Below are positions 9,744 through 20,281 of a stretch of 64,000 nt of DNA, piece after piece. The notes below the pieces were generated by a model. The model saw only the letters and a list, made by a program, of their open reading frames with translations. It did not search any database and was not told where the DNA came from. This stretch comes from Streptomyces sp. HUAS 15-9 (GTDB taxonomy: Bacteria; Actinomycetota; Actinomycetes; Streptomycetales; Streptomycetaceae): NCBI RefSeq assembly GCF_025642155.1, contig NZ_CP106798.1, positions 9,194,819 through 9,258,818 on the forward strand, given 5' to 3'. Made by a program: the position numbers and the translations under genes. Within the stretch, counting starts at the first letter, position 1. Every line of letters starts with the position of its first letter.

Positions 9744-10596
9744 GAAGACATCTCATTTGGTGAGTCTGCGGTAGCAGATGAGGGTGCAGGCGATGCTGGT
9801 GAAGGCCAGGAAGTGCTCGCTCTTGCGCTCGTAACGGCGGTGCAGTCGACGGCATCCAGCGAGCCAGGACATCGTGCGTTCTATGGTCCAACGGTGCCGG
9901 CCCAAGCGGGTCGAGGACTCGATGCCCTTGCGGGCGATGCGGTGCCTGATGCCCCGCTTGCGTAACCATCGCCGCAGGTTGTCGTAGTCGTATCCCTTGT
10001 CGGCGTGGAGCTTTCCCGGTCTGCGTCGTCGACGTCCGCGCCGGGAGCGGATCGGCGGTATGCCCTTCACCAGCGGGATCAGCGCCTGGCTGTCGTGCAG
10101 GTTCGCTCCCGAGATCCCCGCAGACAGGGGCAGACCGGTCCGCTCGGTGATCAAGTGGATCTTCGAGCCGTACTTGCCCCGGTCGACAGGATTCGGGCCT
10201 GTCAGGTCCCCCTTTTCAGGGCACGCATGTTCACCGAGTCGATCGCGCAGCGCAACCAGTCCAGCTCACCACGGGCGCCGAGTTCGTCGAGGACCAGGCG
10301 GTGCAGCTTGGCCCAGACTCTGGCCTTCGTCCACTCGGCGAAGCGCCTGTGAGCCGTTGCTCCCGACGGCCCGAACGACGCGGACGGCAGCTGCTGCCAT
10401 GTGCATCCCGATGTGGCCACAAACACGATCGCAGCCAGCACCTCCCGGTCGCCGTGTCGACGTCGGCTGCCACCCTGAGGCCGGGTAGGCGCTTCCGGCA
10501 CCACCCGCTGGAACAACTCCCACAACTCGTCCGGCACCAACCGCTCCACGATTCCCACACCAGCAGGCTACCGAATACGCCAAATGAGATGACGTC
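9744..10596 (-). mobile_element. IS5-family element, 853 bp, copy 1
   Basis: Nearly identical in sequence and equal in length to the element at 23983-24835. Its ends carry the inverted repeat around CATCTCATTTGG (GAAGACATC on one side, GACGTCATC on the other). The flanking triplets are TTG and TTA, an imperfect version of the three-base TTA duplication seen around copy 2. It cuts the end of the nitroreductase gene. Confidence 0.9.
9753..10558 (-). CDS. IS5-family transposase in two frames
   Basis: The first frame (10558 down to 10202) has the IS5 N-terminal domain, with MGIVERLVPDELWELF and SGCTWQQLP. The second frame (down to 9753) has the catalytic core, with HADKGYDYDNLRRWLRKRG and RHRWTIERTMSWL. 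They join at an A4-G5 run (CTGAAAAGGGGGACC), where a -1 slip gives one continuous protein running through the Gly-Lys-Tyr-Gly-Ser-Lys segment. Such slippery junctions are known programmed frameshift sites in IS5 elements, and both copies share it, so the gene is probably functional. Confidence 0.82.
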
Positions 10597-11095
10597 TTAG
10601 CCACTCATAGTCCGCGTCGCGAAGGCTCCCCATGGGACAGGCCGTAGCGCGCTCACGATGCCGTGACACCGTCTCCCCCAGAAGCCGCGCCAGGTCTTCA
10701 ATGTTCATGCGATCGATCTTGAACGCCGTCAGCAGCTCGGGATGGAGGGAGTAGAAGGCCCACCGGTTCGCGGTACCGACCGCAGCCGTTACAAGGCTCG
10801 GCGGTCCAAGTCTCCACCTCCTGAAGGAGCTCCTGAAGGAGCTCCGCCCGCATCGCCGGGCCGGGCTCGTGTCCCCTCTCAGCCTGTCTTGCCCCGCACG
10901 GCGCCCTGACCTGTGCAAAGGCAAAGCCGGTTGAGACGTTGGCGCCTCACCATCTCTCTTGATGTTGTGAGCCAACAGTGTTTCCACGTCGGAGGCCGCC
11001 GCACAGCGACGCATTGACTGGACCTCGGATTCCCGGACACCAGCGGAGGAGGTGCCGGCCCGGTACCCGACCCGGCGAAGACGGCGCACGGGCAC
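10597..11095 (-). pseudogene. Hypothetical gene remnant beside IS5
   Basis: A minus-strand frame runs into the IS5 end. Its last part (for example NIEDLARLLGETVSRH and FYSLHPELLTAFKID) looks like protein, while the upstream part is low-complexity Arg/Pro and probably not coding. No family is recognised. I take it as the cut 3' part of a lost gene. Confidence 0.25.
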
Positions 11096-11119
11096 AGCGG
11101 GGCTCGGCGCAATACCGCG

Positions 11120-12388
11120 TCACTGGTACTGCGGGCGCCATTCGAAGAGCAGGATGGTCACGTCGTCCCGCAGTTGGTTGCGCTGGTAATCGAGGATGGC
11201 GTGGATGAGTAGCCGCAGCACCTCGGCCGGGCGCTGGCCGGCGGCGGAGGAGCGGATGATGAAGTCGGTGAACCGGTCGAGGCCGAACTCCGCACCGTCC
11301 GCGTCGCGAGCCTCCACGACACCGTCGGTGTAGAGCAGGACGCAATCACCCGGCTCCAGTGTCGTCTCGTAGACCTGCCGGTCTGCCGGGGCGAGTGGGC
11401 CGGCGAGGCCGATCGGCGGCTGCGGCGAGCTGTCCAGCGCTCCGTCGAGCACCCGCTCGGCACGGATCAGCAGTGGTGGGGGGTGACCGCAATTGACCCA
11501 GCGCAGCACCCCGGCGTCCGCGTCGAGTCGGCACAGCACGCCGGTGCAGAACTGGTCGGGCAGCCACTGGGCGAGCGCCTGGTCGACGGAGCTGACGACG
11601 TCGGCCAGGTCGCCGCCGCCGCGGCGGGTGTTCCGCGCCGCTGCCATGGCGACCGACGTGGTCAGGCCGGCGGTCAGATCGTGACCCATGGCGTCGAGGA
11701 TCATGGTGTGCAGCACGTTCTTGACCACTGAGTGGTCGAAGGCGTCGCCGGCGATGTCGTACGCCGGTTCCAGGACCGCGGTCGAGACGCACCTGTTGCT
11801 GCCGATGGTGCGGGGTGGCAGGAAGGCCCGCAGCATCTCGGCGGGCAACCGTATGGTCGCGGTGCGGGTCCGGGCGGCGAGCCAGTCGCTGTAGGTGCGC
11901 TTGGAGGTGATCAGCATGGCGAACAGGTGGGCCAGCATCTGGCTGCGGCGCATCCGCACCCCGTCGAGCGAGGCGGTCCGCACCGCCAGCACGCCCAGCC
12001 GCTCCGCACCGTCGACCAGAGGCATCCAGACGATCAGGCCGTCGTCGGCGGCGTCCACCCGCGGGGAGACCGTGCGGTACGCCCAGCCGGCCGACGAGCG
12101 GTCGACCGGCAGCGGCTCCAAGGCCTCGTCGAGGGGGATGAGCAGCCGTTGTTGCAGGTCGGCGAGGTAGATCAGCGCGGTGTCCAGGCCGAGGGCCGAG
12201 GCGCACCGGTTCGCCAGGTCGGGCAGTTCGACGGGCAGGGCCGTCTGCGCCTCGATGATCAGCTCTTCCAGCAGATCCTCGTCGACGGCGGTGTCGGGAC
12301 CGGCGGACGCGTGCGGTGGGTCCGACACAGGTATCACCCCTTCCGTGCCCAGTCTCACACCGATCCCGTCCTCTCTCAGCGCAGGCAC
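11120..12388 (-). CDS. PP2C/SpoIIE serine phosphatase with sensor domain
   Basis: A 422-residue protein. Residues 25-185 look like a GAF-type sensor (ALGLDTALIYLADLQQRLLI through MPLVDGAERLGVLAVRT). Residues 190-415 are a SpoIIE/RsbU-type phosphatase: YDIAGDAFDH, ILDAMGHDLTAGL, NCGHPPPLLIR, LLYTDGVVEARD and the last Asp pair in LRDDVTILLFEW. These carry the metal-binding Asp residues, so it should be active. Such proteins dephosphorylate anti-anti-sigma factors in stress and development circuits. No partner regulator gene is next to it. No signal peptide or membrane helix is visible. Confidence 0.9.
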   Translation of the reverse strand: MPALREDGIGVRLGTEGVIPVSDPPHASAGPDTAVDEDLLEELIIEAQTALPVELPDLANRCASALGLDTALIYLADLQQRLLIPLDEALEPLPVDRSSAGWAYRTVSPRVDAADDGLIVWMPLVDGAERLGVLAVRTASLDGVRMRRSQMLAHLFAMLITSKRTYSDWLAARTRTATIRLPAEMLRAFLPPRTIGSNRCVSTAVLEPAYDIAGDAFDHSVVKNVLHTMILDAMGHDLTAGLTTSVAMAAARNTRRGGGDLADVVSSVDQALAQWLPDQFCTGVLCRLDADAGVLRWVNCGHPPPLLIRAERVLDGALDSSPQPPIGLAGPLAPADRQVYETTLEPGDCVLLYTDGVVEARDADGAEFGLDRFTDFIIRSSAAGQRPAEVLRLLIHAILDYQRNQLRDDVTILLFEWRPQYQ

Positions 12389-12786
12389 GACCGCGACGAG
12401 GGGGAGAGCGGCGGTCAGGGCCGGTCAGCTGAGCTCGACCGGGCACACCTCGTGCACCAGCCAAGCGATCAGCCGGCCCCCTATCAAGATCAACGCTCCA
12501 CCGTCAAATTGTTCGATCCTCCGCGAGGGCCGGCCGGGACTCTCTCACTTGACCTTGCCCCCTGACGCGGGAATCCGAGAACGTCCGGTGAGACAGGGGC
12601 GAAGTCGCGTGAGACGGGACACCGGGCTCGAACCAACGTCGCCCGGTGAGAGGCCCGGGTCCGGCATCTTGGTGAGCAGTAACGAGCATCCACCGCTTGC
12701 GCTTCCCGCCCGTGGCTTCACCAACGCGACCAGCCTTTGCAGACTGGGCACTGGACCTCTGGCCGGCGGTACGGGCGGCCTTCTAG
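12389..12786. other. Gap without a supported gene
   Basis: Frames here are short. One minus-strand frame contains RYCSPRC, which hints at a decayed zinc-ribbon peptide, but it has stops and no start. Nothing else is supportable. Confidence 0.3.
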
Positions 12787-14229
12787 TAGGGCTTGGTCAT
12801 CTTCACTCCTGAGTGGCGTGTCTGTTGCCTCGTGGGTGGCGTTGTCGTGGTGTGACACCTGAGGAGATGACCGAGGCCCGGGGGGACCTGGAGGCGTTCG
12901 CGGCGGAGTTGTTCGACGGGTTCTTCCGTGCGGACCAGCGGCGGTGGGGACAGGCGTATGTGCGAGGGCTGCTGCTGGACGGGCGGCGTAAGTCGGTGGA
13001 GCCGATGGCAGCCCGCCTCGGCGAGGACGGCAACCGGCAGGCGCTGGCGCACTTCATCACCTCCAGCCCGTGGGATCCGGCGCATGTGCGGGCCCGGCTG
13101 GCCTGGAGGATGCACGAGGCGATCGGTCCGGAGGCGCTGATCGTTGACGACACCGGCTTCCTCAAGGACGGGGACGCGTCTGCGTGTGTGTCGCGGCAGT
13201 ACACCGGCACCGCGGGCAAGGTCACCAACTGCCAGGTGGGAGTGTCGCTGCACCTGGCCCGTGAGCAGGCCTCGGCCGCAGTGAACTGGCGGCTGTTCGT
13301 GCCCGCTTCATGGGATCCGGCCTCTGGACAGGCGGATGCGGCCAAGGTCGCCCGCCGCGGCCGTTGCGGCATCCCCGCCCAGGTGGGGCATGTGGAGAAG
13401 TGGCAGCTGGCCCTGGACATGATCGACGAAACCCGGTCGTGGGGCGTCGATGTCCCCTTGGTCGTGGCGGATGCCGGATACGGCGATGCCGCCGCCTTCC
13501 GTCTGGGGCTGGAGGAACGCAGCCTGCCCTATGCGGTCGGGATCTCCTGCCGCCACACCGCCCATCCGGCCGACGCCCGGCCCGTCCAGCCCCCTACGCG
13601 GGCACCGGCTTCTACCACCGAAAGCGCAGTACCCCGACCCTGCGCAGACGGTGAAAGACCTGGTCATCGCGGTAGGCCGGGCGGCTGCACGGCCGGTTTC
13701 CTGGCGGGTAGGCTCCCGGCCGGGCACGGGCCGAAACGGCTTCAAGCGCATGTACTCGCGGTTCGTCGCCCTCAGGGTCCGGCCCGCCGGACGGGGCCTA
13801 CGCAAGACCACGGACGCTCCCGAGCTGCCTGAACGCTGGCTGCTGGCCGAATGGCCCGCCACCGAGAGCGAGCCGGTGCAGTTCTGGCTGTCCAGCCTGC
13901 CCTCCGGCATGCCACTGGCCACCCTGGTGCGGCTGACCAAGCTGCGCTGGCGCATCGAGCACGACTACCGGGAGATGAAACAGGCCCTGGGACTTGCCCA
14001 CTTCGAAGGCCGCACCTGGGGCGGCTGGCACCACCATGTCACCCTCGTCTCCGCCGCCCATGCCTTCTGCACCCTCAGGCGCATGGCTCGCGCCCCAAAA
14101 GACACAGCGGCGGTCTGAGTCTCTACCAGATCGTCCGTGAACTGCAGACACTCCTCGCCCTCTGGACCGGCGCCTGCCCCACCTGCCGCCGCGACATACC
14201 CGCACCGATAGCAAGATGACCAAGCCCTA
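12787..14229 (+). mobile_element. IS701-family insertion sequence
   Basis: Perfect inverted ends (TAGGGCTTGGTCATCTT on the left, its reverse complement on the right) are flanked by CTAG at 12783-12786 and 14230-14233. IS701 elements duplicate a four-base YTAR site, so the boundaries are firm. Length 1443 bp. Confidence 0.92.
12852..14218 (+). pseudogene. IS701 transposase, frameshifted
   Basis: The first frame from GTG 12852 holds the N-terminal half, including LIVDDTGFLKDG (first Asp) and VVADAGYGDAAAFRLGL (second Asp). After about 13595 the protein continues in another frame with LRWRIEHDYREMKQALGL, which carries the catalytic Glu. Near 14115 the C-terminal tail moves to a third frame (LYQIVRELQTLLALW). 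At least two frameshifts make it non-functional as read. Confidence 0.85.
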
Positions 14230-14323
14230 CTAGGACCCCGTCTTCAAAGATCGCTCGGCGGGCTCGATCAGCGAAGGATCGGACACGTGGCGTGTGCAGT
14301 TCTTTGCTGATCGCCGCCAGGCG

Positions 14324-14857
14324 TCATGACGTGCTCGTGTCGGCCTCGTCCACTGGGCCGTGGTAGTGCTCGATCCCGTACCAGGGCGGCGGCCCGCCAA
14401 GCTGCCAGTCGAAATCGCCGTGAGAGGCGTCGAGCGAGCGGCGGGCTGCGTTGACGAAGTCCTTCTGTGCCTGAACGAGCCCGCTGTGGATCCTCTTGAG
14501 TTCCCCCAGAGTCTTGGGTCGCCCGTCGAACGTGAGGGTGAGCTGCTCGATGAGGTCGGATATACGGGCGGCGGCTGGGCCGATGTCGCGGTCTGCGAGG
14601 AGACTGACGGAGACCAGGGCCGCGTTGAATCGCTCCCAGCGGACCTCCGGTATCCGGTCGTCCAGGTACGCCTGCCGAAGTTCGATTTCGACCGCAGTGA
14701 ACTCTTGCAGGAAGGTCTCGTACGCCGCTGTCTTCTTGTCCCGTATCCACTGCCGGTCTTGGTTGCGGCGACCGACGACGGCGCCCATGTAGACGCCCAT
14801 CACGGTGGCGGCAGCGCCGACGGCGGTCGGTATGAGTGCTTCCCAGAAGGGTGCCAC
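14324..14857 (-). CDS. Membrane-anchored hypothetical protein
   Basis: A 177-residue protein with one N-terminal membrane helix (LIPTAVGAAATVMGVYMGAV) followed by a basic stretch (GRRNQDRQWIRDKK). A long alpha-helical cytoplasmic part resembling a coiled coil follows (FLQEFTAVEIELRQAYLDD; ISDLIEQLTLTFD). The layout suits small actinomycete proteins of unknown function. It stands alone between two ISs. No function can be assigned. Confidence 0.6.
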   Translation of the reverse strand: MAPFWEALIPTAVGAAATVMGVYMGAVVGRRNQDRQWIRDKKTAAYETFLQEFTAVEIELRQAYLDDRIPEVRWERFNAALVSVSLLADRDIGPAAARISDLIEQLTLTFDGRPKTLGELKRIHSGLVQAQKDFVNAARRSLDASHGDFDWQLGGPPPWYGIEHYHGPVDEADTSTS

Positions 14858-14908
14858 GTTTCTCCTGTATGCCTGCGGCGGCTAGGGTCCATCTTCGAGG
14901 ATCGATAG

Positions 14909-15352
14909 TTGGCGGATCATGGTTGGGTGTGTCGACATGAACTTACCGATCGGGAATGGGGGTCACTGGCCCCGCTGATACCCCAGGCCGTGACCGGTCG
15001 TCCTCGCGTGGACGACCGGCGAATCGTCAACGGCATGGTGTACAAGATCCGTACCAGTATCTCCTGGCGTGACCTGCCGGAACGCTACGAGTCTTGGAAA
15101 ACGGTCTACACGCGCTTCCCCGCTACGCGGTCGATGGACGCTTCACCCGTGCTCTGCAGCAGATCCAGACCCGGCGCGGATGCGGCCGGTGACATCGACT
15201 GGCTGGTCCAGGTCGACATCGTCCGAGCCCATCAGCACGCCGCCGACACCGGCCGAGAAGGGGGAAGCACCAGCGGGACGAACCGGACGATCACGCGCTC
15301 GGCCGGTCCCGAGGCGGACCGACCACCAAAGTCCACTCGCCTGCGACGGTAA
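14909..15352 (+). pseudogene. IS5-family transposase fragment
   Basis: The start reads as the N-terminal domain of an IS5 transposase (ELTDREWGSLAPLIPQ, then IVNGMVYKIRTSISWRDLPE). After about residue 70 the frame drifts, and the rest is recognisable only in pieces (DIDWLVQVDIVRAHQHAA, which carries the first catalytic Asp in this family). It ends before the core is complete. A small relic, unrelated in sequence to the two intact 853-bp IS5 copies. Confidence 0.68.
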
Positions 15353-15354
15353 AG

Positions 15355-16267
15355 GCCAAGGGAGGGTGCCGTGCGCCGTCTATGGGTGTCGGGCCTGGCT
15401 CCAGGGGACTTGGCGGTCGGGCTCTTGGATGGGGTGCCACACGGGTGCGGAAGGTCCGTCCTGGAGCAGGTCGGTCATGGGTACTGCCAGGACGGGGACG
15501 TGGCGCCGGAAGCCGGTCAGCGCCAGGTCCGAGACGGCTGCGCGGAGAGCGCGGAATGCGCGTCTGAACGCCGGTGGGGCCGATGCCGTCCAGGACGAAC
15601 AGCAGCCGTGGGAACAAGGGATAGCGCCGCCTTCAGTCCTCTTCCAGGAGCTGCTGCCCGGCGGCCGTCCGTGGACGTCCGGGTGCGGGCGCGGGTACGT
15701 AGTCGTGGAGGCGGGCGTAGGCAGTGAGTCTTGCCGCCAGGCGCTCCGGTCCCATGGTCGCCCGGTCGACTTCCACGAAGGCGCGCACCATCGAGCCGCC
15801 GTCGCTGGAGGTGCGGTGGTAGAGGAGGGCGTCGGGGATGACGGCTTCGGCGTGCCGAGAGAGTGGTAGACCTCGGGGATCCAGTCCAGGGGCCGGCACA
15901 CGTGGCCGCGGCGGCGGGCGTCCTGCAGGAAGGCAAGCCCAGTCTCTGTCACCACCAGCGCGTGGCCCACCCGCAGCCTGGCGGCCGTGGGGTTGGCGAT
16001 CAGCTTCGGCGGCCGCCGGTCCCGCAGTTCGGGCAACTCCGCGGCGACGTCCACGCCGTACTGGGTGGCGAACCACACCCGCGTCCGGCCGGCCTACGGC
16101 AGGGTGACGCGGTCCACGAGCCCCTCCTCGCGCAGCTTGGTCAGCCGTCGCCGCGTCTGCTCGATCCGCACCCCCGGCGCGATCACCAGATGCATCTGCT
16201 CGGTCGTCGCCATCCGGTACTGCGCCAGCGCCAGCCGGTCCCCTCCGCCCAGGTCCACGTTCATCAT
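15355..16267 (-). pseudogene. Replication-relaxation family protein, decayed
   Basis: It starts MMNVDLGGGDRLALAQYRM with a winged helix (RRRLTKLREEGLVDRVTLP), then meets a TAG where relatives would read Gln. The same frame resumes with VWFATQYGVDVAAELPELRD. A frameshift near 15850 moves it to IPDALLYHRTSSDGG and VEVDRATMGPERLAARLTAY, the endonuclease-like core of this family. A further shift gives PRLLFVLDG. Replication-relaxation proteins belong to plasmids and integrative elements of actinomycetes, so this is a relic of such an element. Confidence 0.62.
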
Positions 16268-16699
16268 CGCCACCGTCGCCCCTTCCGTACGGTGCGGCGC
16301 CGTTCTGTCCGGCGCCGCGCGTTCGACCCAGGCCAGGAGTCGGCCCGACCAGACCACCGACCACGAAGGCCCGACCAGCGTCACGATGGGATATCCCCGC
16401 CCCCGACCACGCCGGGGACCCCTCCGACAACCCTGCCGACAACTGTCCGCACCTGTCGGGCGTCTGACGGCGTATCCGGAGGTCACCACGCCTTTGGTGC
16501 GTGGTCGGGAGACCGACATCCCCCTCTGCACCCCCACAGCGCCCGTAGACGGCGTCGTACTCCTTCACACTGTTCCTTTTCTCGCGCGGATCCGGATTTC
16601 TACCGGTAGGTCTTCGCACGAGGCGCCGTACTGGCCAACCGGTTCTTCGACACCACCTCACTCAAAAGCCTTTTTGTCTTCTGCGTCGCCCGGTGTGCG

Positions 16700-17325
16700 A
16701 TGATGACCGGCTTCGGTGAGGACGGCGGTCAGTGGATAGCCGACAGACGCCTCGGAGAGATGGAGTTCGTCTAGGAACTCGTCGCGCGGGGCAGGGAGTT
16801 GCCGCTGCTGTGTCGGCCCGACCACCGGCTGGAGCGCATCGAGCGGCGACTCCTGGACGTGTCTCCGCAGGCGGTCCACGGCGTGCTGCACGACTGGCGG
16901 ATACCGTTCCTGGATTCCCCGACCAGGAAGCCGTCGCACGGGCGCTGGACGGCGACCAGCGGCGCCTCTCCGAGTGGTCGTCCAATCTCAACGCCGCGAT
17001 GATGGCTGCTGTGAGCACGCAGCTGGAGGACGCACTTCCCGGGCTCGAGGACAACGCTTCGGCCATGCGTCTGCACCAGCTGGCGCGCATGTCGATGACG
17101 CTCGATCCCGTCGGTACGCAGGAACTCTTCCACCTGGCCAATGTGAGCCTCACGGACGCGATCTGGCGGTTCTCCGTACTGGTGATCGGTGACGCTCGGA
17201 AAATGACCCGCATCGATCTGGACGCCTTCGCTGATCGCTCCCGCAGGGACAGGATCGTCCAGCTTCTCGACCACCCGATTCTCGGCTCCGCCCATATGTG
17301 CGGAAGGGTGGCACGCATCGGCTGA
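16700..17325 (+). pseudogene. Hypothetical protein remnant
   Basis: The 3' part (about 16930-17325) reads well as protein: EWSSNLNAAMMAAVSTQLED, then MRLHQLARMSMTLDPVG, then the segment LANVSLTDAIWRFSVLVIGD. Upstream, the matching coding signal lies in another frame (LLDVSPQAVHGVLHDWRIPF), so a frameshift near 16915 is likely, and an earlier stop occurs at about 16773. I do not recognise the family. Confidence 0.35.
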
Positions 17326-17957
17326 CCTGCCTGAAGTCACCTGCGGGACGACCGGCACCGAGGCGAGGGGCCGGCACTCTTGGGGCGCCGTGCGGGCGGT
17401 GGCGTACGCCGCCTGGCAGGCGGCGGCCTTCGCGGCGGCGACGTCCGCGGGGGCCATCGTCAGCGCAGCGAAGGCCGCCGCAGGAGCAGCGTGAACCGGG
17501 GCGACCTTCGCGTCGGCCAGGCGGTGTTTGACCGCATGGAAGGAGCCTATGGCGACGCCGAACTGAGTGCGCTGACTGACGTATGCGACCGTTCAATCGA
17601 GCAGCGCCAGACCGATGCCGAGTGCCTGGCCCGCGGTGCTGAGACGGGCCCAGGTAACGGCGTCGGCGGTGCCCGTGGTGACCTGCGGGTCGAGGCGAAG
17701 AGCTAGTCGGCGGGGGCCGAGGGAGGGGGAGCCGGGGCGGTCGGGCGGGGGAGCGAGCCGCAGGTCGGGGGTCTCGGGCGACTTGTCCGGGCCCGCCGCC
17801 CCCGACGTCGTCAGCCGTACGTCGTCAGCCGTACGTCCGCCACGTCCGCGTCCAGGGCGTACGACGCCGTGGCCAGCGTCGCCGTCGACGCTCCCGAGCC
17901 CATCGGCAACAGGCGGTCGGCGCGCGCCGTGCCGCCGTCCTCCTGGCCATCGAACCG
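17326..17957. repeat. Low-information gap with a 14-bp tandem repeat
   Basis: No gene can be supported. An Ala/Arg-rich minus-strand frame (17330-17457) resembles low-complexity sequence only. GTCGTCAGCCGTAC occurs twice in tandem at 17807-17820 and 17821-17834. Confidence 0.4.
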
Positions 17958-18317
17958 CTAGAGATCTTCTTCCATCCTGATTGCCCTCCGAAGATCCTTC
18001 TGAGCCTCGCGCGCCTCGCCCTCGCTCTGTTCCAGGAGCGCTGCTGCGATCGCATCAAGCTTCCGCTGGATAGCACGCTCGGCCCGTCGCTCCGAGTTCT
18101 TCAACAACGCTAGCAGCAGCAACGTGACGCAAGTCATCAAATCACCGGCCAGCAACTGCTGCGAAACCGCCAAACCCGCAACGTGCGTGGCTACGAAGAA
18201 GGCGACCAGCAGCAGACAGAACGCATAGAATACGGGCGAGCTGGTGACGTTCGAGGCGGATTCGGAGAACCGCTCGAATCTCCCTTTTCCTCTCTCGGCA
18301 GGATGCCGCACGACCAT
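17958..18317 (-). CDS. Low-affinity iron permease-like membrane protein
   Basis: A 119-residue protein from an ATG with a very good ribosome site (GGAGGTGAGGAGATC). Two membrane helices (FYAFCLLLVAFFVATHVAGL; LLAGDLMTCVTLLLLALL) are followed by a basic amphipathic tail (KNSERRAERAIQRKLDAIAA) and an acidic C-terminus. This layout fits the short bacterial low-affinity iron permease family. The match is from pattern, not search. It has no operon partner. Confidence 0.55.
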   Translation of the reverse strand: MVVRHPAERGKGRFERFSESASNVTSSPVFYAFCLLLVAFFVATHVAGLAVSQQLLAGDLMTCVTLLLLALLKNSERRAERAIQRKLDAIAAALLEQSEGEAREAQKDLRRAIRMEEDL

Positions 18318-18557
18318 GATCTCCTCACCTCCCGGGGCCAGGAAATGGACTGGCCACCGAGCGTCCAAGCAGTGCACATCCGACGCCGGTCCCCATTCCT
18401 CGAGGCATCGATATCCTGGATGGCTTGCTGACCGGCATGTCACGTGCCGCCGAGGCCGGGGCGTCACGAGGCTACGCCGGGTCAATCCGAAGACACGCGA
18501 CTTGATAGCTTGAAGGAGCGGGCCCCCGAAAGGAGATCCCGCTCAGTGGCCGCCTTG

Positions 18558-18731
18558 TCAATGCTTGAAAACGTCCTTCGTCTTCTCCTTGGCCTGACGG
18601 GCCGCGCCCTTCGATTTCTTGGCCTGTCCTTCGGCCGTCATCCGCTCGTTGCCCAGGGTACGGCCGACCCTCTCCTTTGCCTTTCCCGCGACCTCTTCCA
18701 TCTTGCCCTTGGCCTTTTGCTCTCCTGCCAT
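18558..18731 (-). CDS. CsbD-family stress protein
   Basis: A 57-residue, Lys/Glu-rich, hydrophilic protein that begins MAGEQKAKGKMEEVAGKAK and contains the internal repeat TAEGQAKKSKGAARQAKEK. This is the typical CsbD composition and length. CsbD proteins are abundant in general stress responses, often sigma-B controlled. A purine-rich region before the ATG is weak as a ribosome site. Its molecular role is unknown. Confidence 0.85.
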   Translation of the reverse strand: MAGEQKAKGKMEEVAGKAKERVGRTLGNERMTAEGQAKKSKGAARQAKEKTKDVFKH

Positions 18732-18817
18732 TGGTCATTCACTCTCCTCGCCGCGTGGGAAATCGTGCACTTGTCCCGAGTACCCCATTGTCGGGCAGTA
18801 AAGCGGGGTGGCGGTCG

Positions 18818-19102
18818 TCAGTCGGGACGAACAGGTGGGAGAGGTGCGCGGAGCGGGCCGAGGTCCGGATTGAGATCCTCTATGGTCAGGCCGTAGCTGG
18901 CGCACAGATCGGACGTGGGGGCGTGGAGGATCATGAGGGTGGAGCCCAGCTGCTCTTCCTCCTCGGTGAGGTCCCCCCTGGTCGACATGGTGCAGCGCCC
19001 GGCGCCCCATGAGCTGCCGCAGCAGTTCGACCAGAGTGAACAAGGCTGACCAGGTCCCGTTCAAGGAAACGGTGTCAAGGTCCGTGCTGATGGACGTCAG
19101 TG
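18818..19102 (-). pseudogene. gvpK: Gas vesicle protein K remnant
   Basis: Two frames meet at a run of six G near 18975. The upstream frame reads LFTLVELLRQLMGRRALHH. The downstream frame reads GDLTEEEEQLGSTLMIL and ends with YGLTIEDLNPDLGPL. Together these match GvpK, a conserved minor gas-vesicle protein found in actinomycete gvp clusters. No other gvp gene is visible in the window, so this is an isolated, frameshifted leftover. Confidence 0.7.
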
Positions 19103-19220
19103 CGCCCGGGGCGGCGCCGATGCGGCGGGCGGGGTGCGGCGGCCCTTCGCGACGCACTCACCGTCGCCGGAGTCACGGCGGTGGCGGCACGGCACCGCCT
19201 GCCGCGGCGCTAGGCGTGCC

Positions 19221-19937
19221 CTAGCCGAGATTCAGAACCTCATCGTCCGCGTGCGTGCCGAACTCGGCGACGCGCACCTCCGCGATGTGCTCGTGCCGGC
19301 TGATCCGGTCGGTCCACTCCGCGTCGACGCCGAACGCCACCTGTGCGAAGCCCACCCGCCCGACGGCCTCGGCCAGGCCCGGATCGCCTGGGGTCAGCAG
19401 CCGCACCGGCGCGTCAAGCGCCACGGTGTGCGGCGGCACGAAGTACTCGTCGGGCAGAACGGTGCGCGCATGGACGAGCGCGCCGACAGCGACAACTGAG
19501 CCGGCCCCCAACCGTGCGCACTGCAGGACCGTCGCCGCGGTCGCCACATAGACGCACCTGCCGACCTCGCAGCCCAGCAGGGTGGCATGCGGCCCCACGA
19601 AGACGTGGTCGTCGACAAGCACTGGCTGATCGCCGGCGACCGCAGACCCGCGCAACACCGCGTTCTCGCAGATCACTGCCGCCTCCCCGACCTCGATCCG
19701 AGACTCCTCGGCGTCGAGTACCGCACCGTACATCACCCGCGCCCTCGGCCCCACGCGGACATCACCGACGAGCGTGGCCGTCGGGGCGACATAGGCGGTG
19801 GGATGGACCTGCGGTTCATGCCCGCGATGCCGGATGCGGATTCCCTGCGCTTCAGTGATCACGAGCGGATTCTCGCCCGACCGACCGCTAGCATGCTGGC
19901 GGATTTCCGACATCACGTTCGCCGAGCCTTTTGGCAT
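19221..19937 (-). CDS. Gamma-carbonic-anhydrase-like hexapeptide protein
   Basis: About 238 residues. The core (residues 40-180) is a left-handed beta helix of hexapeptide repeats (TATLVGDVRVGPRARVMYGA, then AVICENAVLRGSAV, then DHVFVGPHATLLGCEVG). This is the fold of gamma-class carbonic anhydrases. The family's zinc-binding histidines are only partly visible (DDHVFVGPHA), so catalysis is uncertain. A second start (ATG at 19913) is also possible. The gene is isolated. Confidence 0.83.
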   Translation of the reverse strand: MPKGSANVMSEIRQHASGRSGENPLVITEAQGIRIRHRGHEPQVHPTAYVAPTATLVGDVRVGPRARVMYGAVLDAEESRIEVGEAAVICENAVLRGSAVAGDQPVLVDDHVFVGPHATLLGCEVGRCVYVATAATVLQCARLGAGSVVAVGALVHARTVLPDEYFVPPHTVALDAPVRLLTPGDPGLAEAVGRVGFAQVAFGVDAEWTDRISRHEHIAEVRVAEFGTHADDEVLNLG

Positions 19938-20281
19938 CCGCGATCTGAGGCACTACAGGGCGAACGTTGGCTGATGCGGCACTGATATGTGGGGCCGATC
20001 TGTCAATAGGCAGTCTTCAGCGGCGTCCGGGATACGGGACGCGGGCGCGGCTTGTGTGCATGGGGCCGGTCGGTGCCTGGTGGCGCGCGCGTCGGTCTCG
20101 ACGCGTGGTCCATGCTGTTATGCGCGGGTTGGTTACCGCAGGACGGGCTGTTCGGCGGGAGCGTTTCCGCGGGTCTAGAGATCGAGCGTGGCGGCTGTCA
20201 CCGCTGCTCATAGTGCTGCCGCGGGTCGCTCCTCACGCTGCCGCCACCAGGTCGCCGGCCGGCCGGTCTGTTGGGCTGGTC

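Noticed and set aside
12600..12660. Apparent tRNA T-arm (GGTTCGAGCCC on the minus strand)
   Set aside because: No matching acceptor, D-arm or anticodon arm can be built around it.
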